Source of the DNA: UBA2336 sp964404445 | GTDB taxonomy: Bacteria; Bacteroidota; Bacteroidia; Cytophagales; Cyclobacteriaceae | Length of the DNA stretch: 64,000 nucleotides | Assembly (NCBI GenBank): GCA_964404445.1 | Contig: CAYOJW010000002.1 | Span: 186,001-250,000, forward strand | Direction of reading: 5' to 3' | Part shown: positions 8,607-17,387 of the stretch, piece after piece | Layout: every line of letters starts with the position of its first letter | Numbering within the stretch: position 1 is the first letter of the stretch | Notes under the pieces: generated by a model | What the model saw: only the letters and a program-made list of their open reading frames with translations | The model's database searches: none | What the model was told of the DNA's origin: nothing | Made by a program: the position numbers and the translations under genes

Positions 8607-9833
8607 TTAAAACCTCCCCGCTGCTACCAGCAACTCAATGTTTTTGTGTTTTAAGCCGAATTTGCGCGCTACCGACTCGTTGGTTAAGTTGCCTTTATAG
8701 GTATAAACGCCTTTCATAAACCATTTGTGGTTCAGTATCATATCTTCCACACCGCCCTCTTCGGCTGCCCGCAAAATAGTCGGCACAAAAATATTACTGA
8801 GCGCATTGGTAGCCGTGTGCGCTACACGCGAAGCCACGTTGGGCACGCAATAATGAATAACATCGTGTTTGCGGAAAACCGGCTTGCGCAAATTTGTAAT
8901 CTCGGATGTCTCCACACACCCGCCCTGATCGATACTTAAATCAATAATCAGCGAATCGGGTTTCATTTTACTCACCATGTCTTCGGTAACAACATGGCGC
9001 GCCCTGCCCTTTTCGGCACGCAAAGCGCCAATCAATACATCGGCTGTTTTAAGTGATTCGCCCAATGTAACCGTATCGATGGTAGAGGTATATAATTGTT
9101 GTCCTAAAATATGTTTGATACGCCTGAGCTTATACAAATGATTGTCGAACACCTGCACCTCGGCACCCAAACCCAAAGCCGCACGGGCGGCAAACTCGGC
9201 TACCGTACCTGCGCCAATAATCACTATTTTGGTTGGCGGCACTCCGGTAATTCCCCCCAAAATAATTCCTTTACCATTGTTGGCCGAACTGAGGTACTCC
9301 GAGGCAATGAGCATAACCGTGCTGCCCGCAATTTCACTCATGGCACGGATGATGGGCATACCCCCTACTTTATCTTCAATAAACTCGTACGCTAATGCCG
9401 TAATTTTTTTCTTCATCATCGCCTGAAGGTCCTCCGGGTTCAAATGCCCTAACTGTATGGCCGAAATCAACGTTTGACCGGGGTGCATGAACTCGATCTC
9501 TTCCTGCGTGGGTGGCTCGATTTTCAGGATGATGCTCGCTTTATAAATTTCTTCGGACGAATACACAATGTGTGCACCGGCATCGCTGTATTGCTGGTCG
9601 GTAAATTTAGAACCCAGCCCGGCTTTGGTTTCTACCCAAACCTCATGGCCATTGTTTACGAGTAAGGCTACGGCATCGGGTGTGAGGGTTATGCGGTTCT
9701 CTTGCAATGAAATTTCGTTGGGCAACCCAATAACGAACGAGTTCTTTCCTTTTTTTACCGCAAGTAGTTGTTCTTGCGTGGCAATGCTGGCTTTGGCTAA
9801 GCTTTCGAAGCCCGGTTTTTTTTTCTCAGTCAT
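8607..9833 (-). CDS. ald: Alanine dehydrogenase family protein
   Basis: A 408-residue protein of the alanine dehydrogenase/transhydrogenase-alpha family, which interconverts alanine and pyruvate with NAD. The N-terminal substrate part includes LPNEISLQENRITLTPDAV, with the conserved E-x-R/P segment. The NAD-binding Rossmann motif is VIIGAGTVAEFAA near residue 205. A later HYCVPNVASRVAHTATNAL segment matches the conserved GAVP-T-S--T-AL region in altered form. It has about 35 extra N-terminal residues compared with Bacillus Ald. It overlaps tsaE by 8 bp and is third in a porX-tsaE-ald operon. Confidence 0.85.
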   Translation of the reverse strand: MTEKKKPGFESLAKASIATQEQLLAVKKGKNSFVIGLPNEISLQENRITLTPDAVALLVNNGHEVWVETKAGLGSKFTDQQYSDAGAHIVYSSEEIYKASIILKIEPPTQEEIEFMHPGQTLISAIQLGHLNPEDLQAMMKKKITALAYEFIEDKVGGMPIIRAMSEIAGSTVMLIASEYLSSANNGKGIILGGITGVPPTKIVIIGAGTVAEFAARAALGLGAEVQVFDNHLYKLRRIKHILGQQLYTSTIDTVTLGESLKTADVLIGALRAEKGRARHVVTEDMVSKMKPDSLIIDLSIDQGGCVETSEITNLRKPVFRKHDVIHYCVPNVASRVAHTATNALSNIFVPTILRAAEEGGVEDMILNHKWFMKGVYTYKGNLTNESVARKFGLKHKNIELLVAAGRF

Positions 9834-10281
9834 GGATGGTGAACGTTATTGTTCGCATTTCAGATTGTTCTGTACCCGGTGTTTTTTCGATCGATACCTC
9901 CACGTATTCACCGCGAAGTAATGAAGCAATTTTATCGGGCCATTCAATCAGGCAATAATGGCCTGAGTCTAAATACTCTTCGGTGCCGATGTCGTACGCC
10001 TCCATTTCATTTTTGAGCCTGTAAAAATCGAAATGAAAAACATGATCGCCCGTTTGCGTCTGGTATTCGTTCACAATCGAAAACGTAGGGCTGCTCATGG
10101 TATCGGTAACGCCCAGCGCACGGCCAATGGCTTTGATCAGCGTTGTTTTACCCGCCCCCATTTCGCCCTGAAAAACCAGAATGCGATAGTTGCCCGCCTG
10201 CTGTATCAACGCACGTGCCACACGATCCAAATCGCTCAGGGTTACGTTGCTTCCGATTATATGCTTCACCTCAGGATACAT
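9826..10281 (-). CDS. tsaE: tRNA threonylcarbamoyladenosine biosynthesis ATPase TsaE
   Basis: A 151-residue P-loop ATPase. It works with TsaB and TsaD in making the t6A37 modification on ANN-decoding tRNAs. Walker A is GEMGAGKTT at residues 39-47. SSPTFSIVNEY, the HFDFYRL motif and LIEWPDKI are all diagnostic for TsaE. Size is normal. It overlaps porX upstream by 11 bp and ald downstream by 8 bp, so the three genes must share a transcript. Confidence 0.93.
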   Translation of the reverse strand: MYPEVKHIIGSNVTLSDLDRVARALIQQAGNYRILVFQGEMGAGKTTLIKAIGRALGVTDTMSSPTFSIVNEYQTQTGDHVFHFDFYRLKNEMEAYDIGTEEYLDSGHYCLIEWPDKIASLLRGEYVEVSIEKTPGTEQSEMRTITFTIHD

Positions 10282-11833
10282 TTTTCGAAGATAGTGAAAT
10301 TACCGGGATTATCATTTCCTCCAGGCTTACACCACCGTGCTGAAAGGTATCTTTATAGAAATTCACGTAGTAGTTGTAGTTGTTGGGGTACGCAAAAAAC
10401 TGGTCTTCGATGGCAAACACGTACGAGGTCGAAACGTTTACTTTTGGTAAAAACAACCGCTCGGGCTTTTGTACCTGCATTACCTTGTTGCCTTCGTAGC
10501 CTAAGTTTTTACCCTGCTTGTACCGGAGGTTTGTGTTCACAGCTTTGTCGCCAATAATTTTAAACGGGCGCTTTACGCGGATAGTCCCGTGATCGGTTGT
10601 GATGATTACTTTCGCTTTTTTCTCGGCTATCTTTTTTAAGATTTCCAATAAAGGCGAGTGCATCAGCCATGATTTGGTAATGGAACGATAGGCCGATTCA
10701 TCGGGTGCCAGTTCGCGCACCATCGCCATGTCGGTGCGTGCGTGCGACAGCATATCCACAAAATTATAAACGATTACGTTCAAATCGTTGTTGAATAAAT
10801 TGTTTACGCTGTCGGCCAGGTCGCGTCCGGCTTCGAGGTTTTTAATTTTATGGTACGATGTTTTAATGTTCAGATTATTCTTTTTAACCTGCTTCAATAA
10901 AAATTCTTCCTCGTAATTATTTTTTCCTTCTTCCTCATCCTCACCTACCCACAAATCGGGTTGTAGTTTGGCCATTTCCGAAGGCATTAATCCCGAAAAG
11001 ATAGCGTTACGCGAATACGCTGTTGTGGTTGGTAAGATGGAATAATAAGTTTCTTCTTTATCAACCGTAAAGTATTCGGCAATCACCGGCTCGATTACTT
11101 TCCACTGATCGTACCGTAAGTTATCGATCAGCAACATAAACACCGGCTTACCGGGCGATAATTCCGGGAACACCTTTTTCTTCATTACCTGGTGCGAGAG
11201 CAGGGGCTTATCAATATTAGGTTCGTTAAGCCAGCGCTCGTAATTGCGGATTATAAACCGGGCAAAGTTGGCATTGGCTTCTGTTTTTTGTGTGTCCAAT
11301 ACATCGGCCATTTCCTGATTGTCGGCCTGGTCGAGTTGCAGTTCCCAAAAAACTAATTTCTTATAAATATCCGCCCATGCATCGTGGTTCATATCGTCCA
11401 TAAACGCCATGCTGATTTTACGAAACTCCTGCTGATAGCTCAGGTTTGTTTTCTCGATCACCAAGCGTTTGTTGTCGAATATTTTCTTTACAGAAAGAAG
11501 AATCTGGCTGGGGTTAAGTGGCTTGATCAGGTAATCGGCTATTTGCGAGCCGATGGCCTCTTCCATGATATGCTCTTCTTCGTTTTTGGTGATCATCACC
11601 ACGGGCAGGTTGGGTTTATTGGTTTTAATGAGGTTGAGCGCCTCCAACCCCGACATGCCCGGCATATTTTCATCTAAAAAAACGGCATCGTAATGTTTTT
11701 CCTCGCACATTTCAACCGCGTCCGAGCCATTATTGACAGGAGTTATATCATACCCGCGTTGCTCCAGAAAAAGGATGTGAGGCTTCAACAAATCAATCTC
11801 ATCATCGGCCCACAAAATGCTATATCTTTGCAT
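10271..11833 (-). CDS. porX: PorX-type response regulator (receiver plus PglZ)
   Basis: A 520-residue two-domain protein. The receiver (about 1-122) has D10/D11, the phosphoacceptor D54 (FLDENMPGMSG) and K of the LIKPL motif. The C-terminal domain (about 200-510) is a PglZ/alkaline-phosphatase-superfamily domain with metal-ligand motifs LLIDNLRYD, LPTTTAYSRN, NFVDMLSH and TTDHGT. This architecture is that of PorX, which with PorY controls type IX secretion genes in Porphyromonas and relatives and has nucleotide phosphodiesterase activity. PorY is not nearby, as is usual. It is the first gene of the porX-tsaE-ald operon. Confidence 0.93.
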   Translation of the reverse strand: MQRYSILWADDEIDLLKPHILFLEQRGYDITPVNNGSDAVEMCEEKHYDAVFLDENMPGMSGLEALNLIKTNKPNLPVVMITKNEEEHIMEEAIGSQIADYLIKPLNPSQILLSVKKIFDNKRLVIEKTNLSYQQEFRKISMAFMDDMNHDAWADIYKKLVFWELQLDQADNQEMADVLDTQKTEANANFARFIIRNYERWLNEPNIDKPLLSHQVMKKKVFPELSPGKPVFMLLIDNLRYDQWKVIEPVIAEYFTVDKEETYYSILPTTTAYSRNAIFSGLMPSEMAKLQPDLWVGEDEEEGKNNYEEEFLLKQVKKNNLNIKTSYHKIKNLEAGRDLADSVNNLFNNDLNVIVYNFVDMLSHARTDMAMVRELAPDESAYRSITKSWLMHSPLLEILKKIAEKKAKVIITTDHGTIRVKRPFKIIGDKAVNTNLRYKQGKNLGYEGNKVMQVQKPERLFLPKVNVSTSYVFAIEDQFFAYPNNYNYYVNFYKDTFQHGGVSLEEMIIPVISLSSKNVS

Positions 11834-11871
11834 GGTAATACTTTTGCGTAAGTTAACGAATTCGGGGATAA

Positions 11872-11957
11872 AGTTGTTAGTTATTGGTTAATCGTTGCGT
11901 GCAGAAGTTACCTGCTAACCTACCGTAACCAACAACGAACAACCCGCAACCATCAAC
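11872..11957. repeat. GTTGTTAG-type repeat between porX and HD gene
   Basis: This lies in the divergent gap. The left part (AGTTGTTAGTTATTGG) and right part (CCAACAACGAACAACC, then GCAACCATCAAC) are roughly complementary and use the same words as the repeats at 8532, 13197 and 29673. It ends 8 bp before the HD gene ATG and would lie in its leader. Confidence 0.5.
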
Positions 11958-11965
11958 ATATTAAA

Positions 11966-13192
11966 ATGAACAAAAAGAAAATCATAAACGATCCGGTATA
12001 TGGGTTTGTAACCATCCCCAGCGAGTTGCTTTTCGACATCATCTCGCACCCCTGGTTTCAACGCCTGCGCCACATCAAACAGGTCGGGCTTACCGATTTT
12101 GTTTATCCCGGTGCCCAGCACACGCGCTTTCAGCACGCCCTGGGCGCCATGCACCTGATGACTCGCACGCTCGACAACCTACGCGCTAAAAACATCGACA
12201 TATCGAACGAAGAATACGAAGCCTCACTTATCGCCATTTTACTGCACGACATCGGGCACGGGCCGTTGTCGCATACGCTGGAGCATACACTACTGCACGG
12301 AATCCGGCACGAGAGCCTCTCGTATCTTTTTATGAGCCAACTCAATAAAGAGTTTAACGGTAAGTTGAATCTGAGCCTGAAAATTTTTCAGAACACGTAT
12401 AAACGAAAATTCTTTCACCAGTTAGTTTCCAGTCAATTGGATATTGACCGCCTCGATTACCTGAAACGCGACTGCTTTTTTGCAGGCGTAATGGAAGGCT
12501 CAATTAGCGTTGACAGGATCATTGCTATGCTGAACGTACACAACGATCAGTTAGTGGTTGAAGAGAAAGGTATTTTAAGCATTGAAAATTTTCTGAACGC
12601 CCGCAGGCTTATGTACTGGCAGGTGTACTTGCATAGGACTACGGTAAGTGCCGAGCGGATGATGACGAACCTGATCAGGCGAGCCGAACATTTAGTCCGT
12701 TCCGGTGAAAACCTCTCTGCAAGCGAACCCCTGCTTACTTTTTTACGCCATAGCTACACGCTCGAAAATTTTAAAGACAGCAAAACCGTGCTCAATGCTT
12801 ACGGCTTGTTAGACGATAACGATATTTGGGGCGCCATCAAATACTGGCGCAGCCACCCCGATTTTATTTTATCAACGCTTTCGCGGATGCTGTTGGAACG
12901 AAACCTCTTTCAGATCAGGCTGGGTTCGGAAGCCATCCGTAAAGAACAAGTAGAAACCATTCGCGACAACATTGCGAAAACGTATGGCATACTGCGTGCC
13001 GAAGCCGCCTACTTCTTTTCGTATGGTTCGGTAAGTAACGAGGCATACACCGAAGGGCAGAAAATAAACATCCTCATGAAATCGGGTGAGTTGTTGGACA
13101 TCGCCCAGGCTTCAGACCTGCCCAACATCAAGGCGCTCAGTAAAATCGTGAAAAAAAATTACCTCTGCTGGCCTAAAACTGTATCTTTGTAA
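11966..13192 (+). CDS. HD-domain phosphohydrolase (dNTPase/SAMHD1-like)
   Basis: A 408-residue soluble protein. The HD metal site is complete: H57 (TRFQHALG), H94-D95 (LLHDIGHG) and a later aspartate in LDIDRLDYLKRD near residue 155. The N-terminal DPVYGFVTIP and the WFQRLRHIKQ segment are typical of the branch related to dGTP triphosphohydrolases and SAMHD1, which split dNTPs to nucleoside and triphosphate. Substrate is not provable from sequence. It is divergent from porX. Its 3-prime end carries a TATCTTTG element that may serve lpxD. Confidence 0.88.
   Translation: MNKKKIINDPVYGFVTIPSELLFDIISHPWFQRLRHIKQVGLTDFVYPGAQHTRFQHALGAMHLMTRTLDNLRAKNIDISNEEYEASLIAILLHDIGHGPLSHTLEHTLLHGIRHESLSYLFMSQLNKEFNGKLNLSLKIFQNTYKRKFFHQLVSSQLDIDRLDYLKRDCFFAGVMEGSISVDRIIAMLNVHNDQLVVEEKGILSIENFLNARRLMYWQVYLHRTTVSAERMMTNLIRRAEHLVRSGENLSASEPLLTFLRHSYTLENFKDSKTVLNAYGLLDDNDIWGAIKYWRSHPDFILSTLSRMLLERNLFQIRLGSEAIRKEQVETIRDNIAKTYGILRAEAAYFFSYGSVSNEAYTEGQKINILMKSGELLDIAQASDLPNIKALSKIVKKNYLCWPKTVSL
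13182..13189 (+). promoter_or_regulatory. Candidate -7 element for lpxD
   Basis: TATCTTTG, an exact TAnnTTTG match, overlaps the last codons of the HD gene. A TTA 20 bp upstream is the nearest -33 candidate. Transcription from here would start about 75 bp before the lpxD ATG, and the leader would contain the GTTGTTGG/CAACTAACAAC repeat. Confidence 0.4.
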
Positions 13193-13196
13193 GGAC

Positions 13197-13260
13197 AGTT
13201 GTTGGTTGACAGTTGCCGGTTTACCCAGCGATCAACAAATAACAAGCAACTAACAACTAC
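13197..13260. repeat. GTTG/CAAC imperfect inverted repeat in lpxD leader
   Basis: AGTTGTTGGTTGACAGTTG on the left faces CAACAAATAACAAG and CAACTAACAACTAC on the right. It fills the gap between the HD gene stop and lpxD ATG (13271). It uses the same word set as the repeats at 8532, 11872 and 29673. Confidence 0.5.
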
Positions 13261-13270
13261 ACATTCATAT

Positions 13271-14311
13271 ATGGAGTTTACCATACAGCAAATAGCCGCC
13301 CTCTTAGGCGGAGAAGTTAAAGGCGATGGCAGCGCAAAAATTAATATGCTGGCCAAAATACAAGATGCCCGGCCGGGACAAATTGCCTTTTTATCGAACC
13401 CGAAATACGAAAACTACATTTACACGACTCAGGCATCGGCCGTGATCGTGAGTAAAGAGTTCATCCCTAAGAAAGAAGTAACTGCTGCCCTCGTTGTAGT
13501 AAACGATCCGTACAGCAGCTTCACGGTGTTACTGGAAGAATATCACAAGATGATCAGCTTTCAGAAAAGCGGCATAGAAGAACCAAGTTTTATCGGGCAA
13601 AAAAACACCATCGGCAAAAACATCTACCGTGGCGCCTTCTCGTACATTGGCAATAATGTTACGCTGGGCGATAACGTAAAAATTTATCCGCACGCCTACG
13701 TTGGCGATAACGTGGTGATCGGAAGCGACACCATTTTACACTCGGGCGTAAAAGTTTACAGCGGTAGCAAAGTCGGGAACAACTGTGTAATCCATTCGGG
13801 AACCGTTATCGGCAGCGATGGATTTGGCTTTGCCCCGCAACCCGATGGCACATACAAAACCATTCCGCAATTAGGCAATGTAATTATCGAAGACAATGTA
13901 ACCATTGGGGGCAATACGGTGATCGATTGTGCAACCATGTTTGGCGATGCCACTCTTATCCGCAAAGGCGTTAAGCTCGATAACCTGATACAGATTGCGC
14001 ACAATGTTGAAATCGGGAAAAACACGGTAATTGCGGCACAAGCTGGTATTTCAGGCTCCACAAAAATTGGCGAGAACAACATTATAGGCGGTCAGGTTGG
14101 TGTGGCCGGCCATTTGGTGATTGCCAATAACACCGGCATTGGCGCGCAGGCTGGTATCTTAAAGTCGATCAAAAAAGAAGGCCAGAAGATAATTGGCTCG
14201 CCAGCGTTCGATGTTACCGATTTTTTTAAAGTATATGCTGTCTATAAAAGCCTGCCCGACATCAATCACCGCCTGCGTGAATTAGAAAAAAAGGTTAACG
14301 CACCGGAATAA
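13271..14311 (+). CDS. lpxD: UDP-3-O-(3-hydroxyacyl)glucosamine N-acyltransferase
   Basis: A 346-residue cytoplasmic enzyme adding the second hydroxyacyl chain in lipid A synthesis. The N-terminal uridine-binding domain (about 1-100) includes AKIQDARPGQIAFLSNPKY. A long left-handed beta helix of hexapeptide repeats follows (about 105-315; for example IGNNVTLGDNVKI). The catalytic-histidine region is QIAHNVEIG, with H246 at that site. The ATG at 13271 is chosen because the MEFT start fits the family, and the upstream in-frame extension is made of the intergenic repeat. It heads the lpxD - lpxC/fabZ - lpxA cluster. Confidence 0.95.
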   Translation: MEFTIQQIAALLGGEVKGDGSAKINMLAKIQDARPGQIAFLSNPKYENYIYTTQASAVIVSKEFIPKKEVTAALVVVNDPYSSFTVLLEEYHKMISFQKSGIEEPSFIGQKNTIGKNIYRGAFSYIGNNVTLGDNVKIYPHAYVGDNVVIGSDTILHSGVKVYSGSKVGNNCVIHSGTVIGSDGFGFAPQPDGTYKTIPQLGNVIIEDNVTIGGNTVIDCATMFGDATLIRKGVKLDNLIQIAHNVEIGKNTVIAAQAGISGSTKIGENNIIGGQVGVAGHLVIANNTGIGAQAGILKSIKKEGQKIIGSPAFDVTDFFKVYAVYKSLPDINHRLRELEKKVNAPE

Positions 14312-14398
14312 CACCGTGTACCTGTAATCGCTGATCACATTTCGACCCTATGTACGGCACAAGTATGTAACGTGTTGATTTTCACTTATTAAGGTATT

Positions 14399-14428
14399 TT
14401 GATAATCTGCTTTAAGGGCGTAAATTTG
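14399..14428 (+). promoter_or_regulatory. Consensus Bacteroidota promoter of lpxC/fabZ
   Basis: TTG (14399-14401), then exactly 19 bp, then TAAATTTG (14421-14428). This is a full match to TTG-N19-TAnnTTTG. It lies 18 bp upstream of the ATG at 14447, giving a leader of about 10-15 nt. It also shows that the in-frame TTG at 14399 is promoter sequence and not a start codon. Confidence 0.75.
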
Positions 14429-14446
14429 CCCACTTTGTACAAGCCG

Positions 14447-15844
14447 ATGCTCAAGATAAAACAGCAAACTATTCAGAAGTCCGTTACCCTTTCGGGTGTG
14501 GGGCTGCATACGGGTGCCAAAACGAACATGACTTTCGTGCCGGCTAAGCCCAACCACGGAATCAAGTTTCAGCGGATTGACCTGCCAGGCTCGCCTATCA
14601 TTGATGCCGACTGCGACAATGTGGTTGATATTTCGCGTGGTACAACCATCGAACAAAGCGGTGGTCGTGTAAGCACTATCGAACACACATTGGCTGCGCT
14701 GGTAGGATTGGAAATCGACAACGTACTCATTCAATTGGATGGTCCGGAGTGTCCCATCATGGACGGAAGCTCCATTCAGTTCGTCAATATTTTAAAAGAA
14801 GCCGGTACCGAAGAACAAAACGCTATCCGCGATTTTTTTGAAGTGCCCGAGCCTACCTTCTACCGCGAAGCTGCACGCAATGTTGAGATTGCCGCATTGC
14901 CCTTAGATGATTACCGCGTAACGGTTATGGTCGATTACAACTCACCTGTATTGGGCAGCCAGCACGCCTCCATTACCGACATACGCCAGTTTGAAAAAGA
15001 AATTGCATCGTGCCGTACGTTCTGCTTCCTGCACGAATTAGAAATGCTGTACAAAAATAACCTCATTCGCGGAGGCGACTTAAACAATGCCATTGTTATT
15101 GTTGACCGTGTAGTGAAAGAAGATGAGTTAGACAACATTGCCAAAATGTTAGGCAAACCAAAAGTTGAGGTTCGCCACGAAGGCATTTTAAACAACATTG
15201 AACTCCGCTATAAAAACGAACCGGCACGCCATAAACTGCTCGACATCATGGGCGACCTGGCATTAGCGGGGCGTCCGTTAAAGGCACAAATTCTTGCCGC
15301 ACGGCCGGGCCATGCGGCTAACGTAGCGTTTGCTAAAAAATTAAAGAAACAGATGCAGGAAGCCGACCGCCAGGGTCGGCCTAAATACAATCCAAACCTG
15401 CCCCCGGTAATGGACATCAACAAAATTACCACCATCCTCAACCACCGCTATCCTTTCCTGCTGATCGATAAGATCATTTACATGGATAGCGAAAGTGTTG
15501 CCGGTGTGAAAAACGTAACCATGAACGAACCGTTCTTCCAGGGGCACTTTCCCGGCAACCCGGTAATGCCCGGTGTGTTACAGGTTGAATCCATGACGCA
15601 GGTTGGCGGCATTTTGGTGCTGAGCACCGTGCCCGATCCTGAAAATTACAACACATACTTTCTGGGCATTGACGATTGCCGTTTCCGCAAAATGGTATTG
15701 CCCGGAGACACCATGGTAATCCAGTGCGATTTGCTCGCACCCATTAAGCGTGGTATCGCTAAAATGAGAGGCCGCGCTTATGTGGGCAACTCCCTTGTTT
15801 GTGAAGGTACAATGACAGCCATTATTACCCGTAAAGACGCATGA
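14447..15844 (+). CDS. lpxC/fabZ: Bifunctional LpxC deacetylase / FabZ dehydratase
   Basis: A 465-residue fusion typical of Bacteroidota. Residues about 1-305 are UDP-3-O-acyl-GlcNAc deacetylase, the zinc enzyme that commits to lipid A synthesis: SGVGLHTG at the N-terminus, the zinc histidine in STIEHTLAAL, and later RHKLLDIMGDLALAG with conserved His and Asp. Residues about 320-465 are 3-hydroxyacyl-ACP dehydratase FabZ: LNHRYPFLLIDKI, then GHFPGNPVMPGVLQVE with catalytic His and Glu. The two parts compete for related acyl-ACP pools. Start chosen at ATG 14447, just after a consensus promoter. It overlaps lpxA by 4 bp (ATGA). Confidence 0.97.
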   Translation: MLKIKQQTIQKSVTLSGVGLHTGAKTNMTFVPAKPNHGIKFQRIDLPGSPIIDADCDNVVDISRGTTIEQSGGRVSTIEHTLAALVGLEIDNVLIQLDGPECPIMDGSSIQFVNILKEAGTEEQNAIRDFFEVPEPTFYREAARNVEIAALPLDDYRVTVMVDYNSPVLGSQHASITDIRQFEKEIASCRTFCFLHELEMLYKNNLIRGGDLNNAIVIVDRVVKEDELDNIAKMLGKPKVEVRHEGILNNIELRYKNEPARHKLLDIMGDLALAGRPLKAQILAARPGHAANVAFAKKLKKQMQEADRQGRPKYNPNLPPVMDINKITTILNHRYPFLLIDKIIYMDSESVAGVKNVTMNEPFFQGHFPGNPVMPGVLQVESMTQVGGILVLSTVPDPENYNTYFLGIDDCRFRKMVLPGDTMVIQCDLLAPIKRGIAKMRGRAYVGNSLVCEGTMTAIITRKDA

Positions 15845-16629
15845 GCCGTTTCCCGTTAGCCAACGTTCACCCCGATGCCAAAATCGGTAACAACGTTATC
15901 ATAGAACCCTTTGCCACCGTTCAGCAAGATGTAGAAATCGGTGACGGAACATGGATCGGCCCCAATGCCGTGATCATGGATGGCGCCCGCATTGGAAAAG
16001 ACTGTAAAATTTTTCCGGGGTCGGTTATCTCAGGCATTCCGCAAGACCTGAAGTTTAAAGGTGAAAAAACCACTACCGAAATCGGTGACCGCACAACCAT
16101 CCGCGAATGCGTTACCATTAACCGGGGAACCATCGATAAATTTAAAACCGTTGTGGGCACCGATTGCTTGATTATGGCGTATGCCCACTTAGGCCACGAT
16201 TGCATTGTAGGCAACTACTGCATTTTAGGGAACACCGTACAATTAGCCGGGCACGTAGTAATTGACGACTACGCCATTTTTGGCGGAGCCTGTGCCGTTC
16301 AGCAATTTTCACGCATTGGCGCACACGCGTATGTTGGGGGCGGATCATTGGTGCGGAAAGACATCCCGCCTTATACCAAAGCCGCACGCGAGCCGATCTC
16401 GTACGCAGGCGTTAACACGGTTGGCTTACGCAGAAGAGGTTTTACTTCCGAGAAAATCAACGAGATACAGGAAATATACCGCCATGTGTTTATGAAGGGG
16501 TTGAATACCACCAAAGCCATTGAACTGATCGAATCATCGATGGCACCCAGCGATGAGCGCGACCACATCATCGACTTCATCCGCACTTCCGAACGCGGCA
16601 TTATGAAGGGCTACGGCTCTGAAGACTAA
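15841..16629 (+). CDS. lpxA: UDP-N-acetylglucosamine O-acyltransferase
   Basis: A 262-residue trimeric left-handed beta-helix enzyme that performs the first step of lipid A synthesis, moving a 3-hydroxyacyl chain from ACP to UDP-GlcNAc. Hexapeptide repeats fill residues about 8-190. The catalytic histidine lies in MAYAHLGHDC. GGACAVQQF and VGGGSLVRKDIPPY are typical of the family. The C-terminal helical domain (about 195-262) has GLRRRGFTSE. Length is normal. It is translationally coupled to lpxC/fabZ by the ATGA overlap, and the ABC ATPase starts 11 bp downstream. Confidence 0.96.
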   Translation: MSRFPLANVHPDAKIGNNVIIEPFATVQQDVEIGDGTWIGPNAVIMDGARIGKDCKIFPGSVISGIPQDLKFKGEKTTTEIGDRTTIRECVTINRGTIDKFKTVVGTDCLIMAYAHLGHDCIVGNYCILGNTVQLAGHVVIDDYAIFGGACAVQQFSRIGAHAYVGGGSLVRKDIPPYTKAAREPISYAGVNTVGLRRRGFTSEKINEIQEIYRHVFMKGLNTTKAIELIESSMAPSDERDHIIDFIRTSERGIMKGYGSED

Positions 16630-16640
16630 AACATCAAGCG

Positions 16641-17273
16641 ATGTTGCGTGATTCATGCACGATCGAAGTCAACAACTTAGGAAAACGCTTCAACCGCGAG
16701 TGGATATTCCGAAACCTGACTTATACGTTCCGTTCAGGCAACACATACATCATTACAGGGCCTAACGGATCGGGTAAATCTACGCTCATGCAGGTATTGT
16801 GGGGACAAATACCGCAATCGACCGGTACCATAACCTTCCGGCAAAATGAACAAACGCTTGCACAGGAAGATGTGTTTAAACAGGTAAGCTTAGCCGCACC
16901 TTACCAGGATTTAATTGAAGAGTTTACCCTGACCGAACACCTGCGTTTTCATTTTACCATGCGCAAACCGGTAGGCGGGTTAACGTTAGACGACATCATC
17001 GATAAGCTATACCTCGCGCCCCACCGCGATAAACCCATTGCCAATTTTTCATCGGGTATGAAACAGCGCGTTAAGTTAGGGTTAGCGTTTTTTACCGAAG
17101 CCCCGGTGCTGTTTTTAGACGAACCGGGCACAAATTTAGACGAACAGGCTTTTGACTGGTACCACGAGCGTTTACGCGAACAGGCCGCCCGCAGGCTTAT
17201 TTTTGTGGCCTCGAACCAAAAAAACGAATACCCGCCCAATGCCGAAATCATTTCATTGGTAAGCTATAAATGA
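16641..17273 (+). CDS. ABC transporter ATP-binding protein
   Basis: A 210-residue nucleotide-binding subunit. Walker A is GPNGSGKST at 40-48. The signature is degenerate, FSSGMKQRV instead of LSGGQ. Walker B is VLFLDEPGTNLD, followed by the H-loop area, where the switch histidine is replaced (VASNQKNEY). It resembles small CcmA-like ATPases. No permease gene is next to it, so substrate and partner are unknown. It is 11 bp after lpxA, so co-transcription with the lipid A genes is likely, which hints at an envelope role. Confidence 0.85.
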   Translation: MLRDSCTIEVNNLGKRFNREWIFRNLTYTFRSGNTYIITGPNGSGKSTLMQVLWGQIPQSTGTITFRQNEQTLAQEDVFKQVSLAAPYQDLIEEFTLTEHLRFHFTMRKPVGGLTLDDIIDKLYLAPHRDKPIANFSSGMKQRVKLGLAFFTEAPVLFLDEPGTNLDEQAFDWYHERLREQAARRLIFVASNQKNEYPPNAEIISLVSYK

Positions 17274-17387
17274 GGCGGTTACAACCGGCAGGCCAGCGGC
17301 ATTCACACTTGAAAATCAGCGCTTTTATACGAACGATTGATTTTTTGCGTTATTAATCCCATATTGAACACCAAAGTATAACCGAAA

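Noticed and set aside
10271..11833. PglZ domain suggesting a BREX phage-defence system
   Set aside because: The N-terminal receiver domain and the overlap with tsaE identify it as PorX. No other BREX genes are present.
8532..13260. CRISPR array based on repeated GTTG/CAAC words
   Set aside because: There are no equal-length repeats or spacers and no cas genes. The units are degenerate and opposed.
14399..14446. TTG start for lpxC/fabZ at 14399
   Set aside because: That TTG is the -33 box of a full consensus promoter, and LpxC proteins start near ATG 14447.
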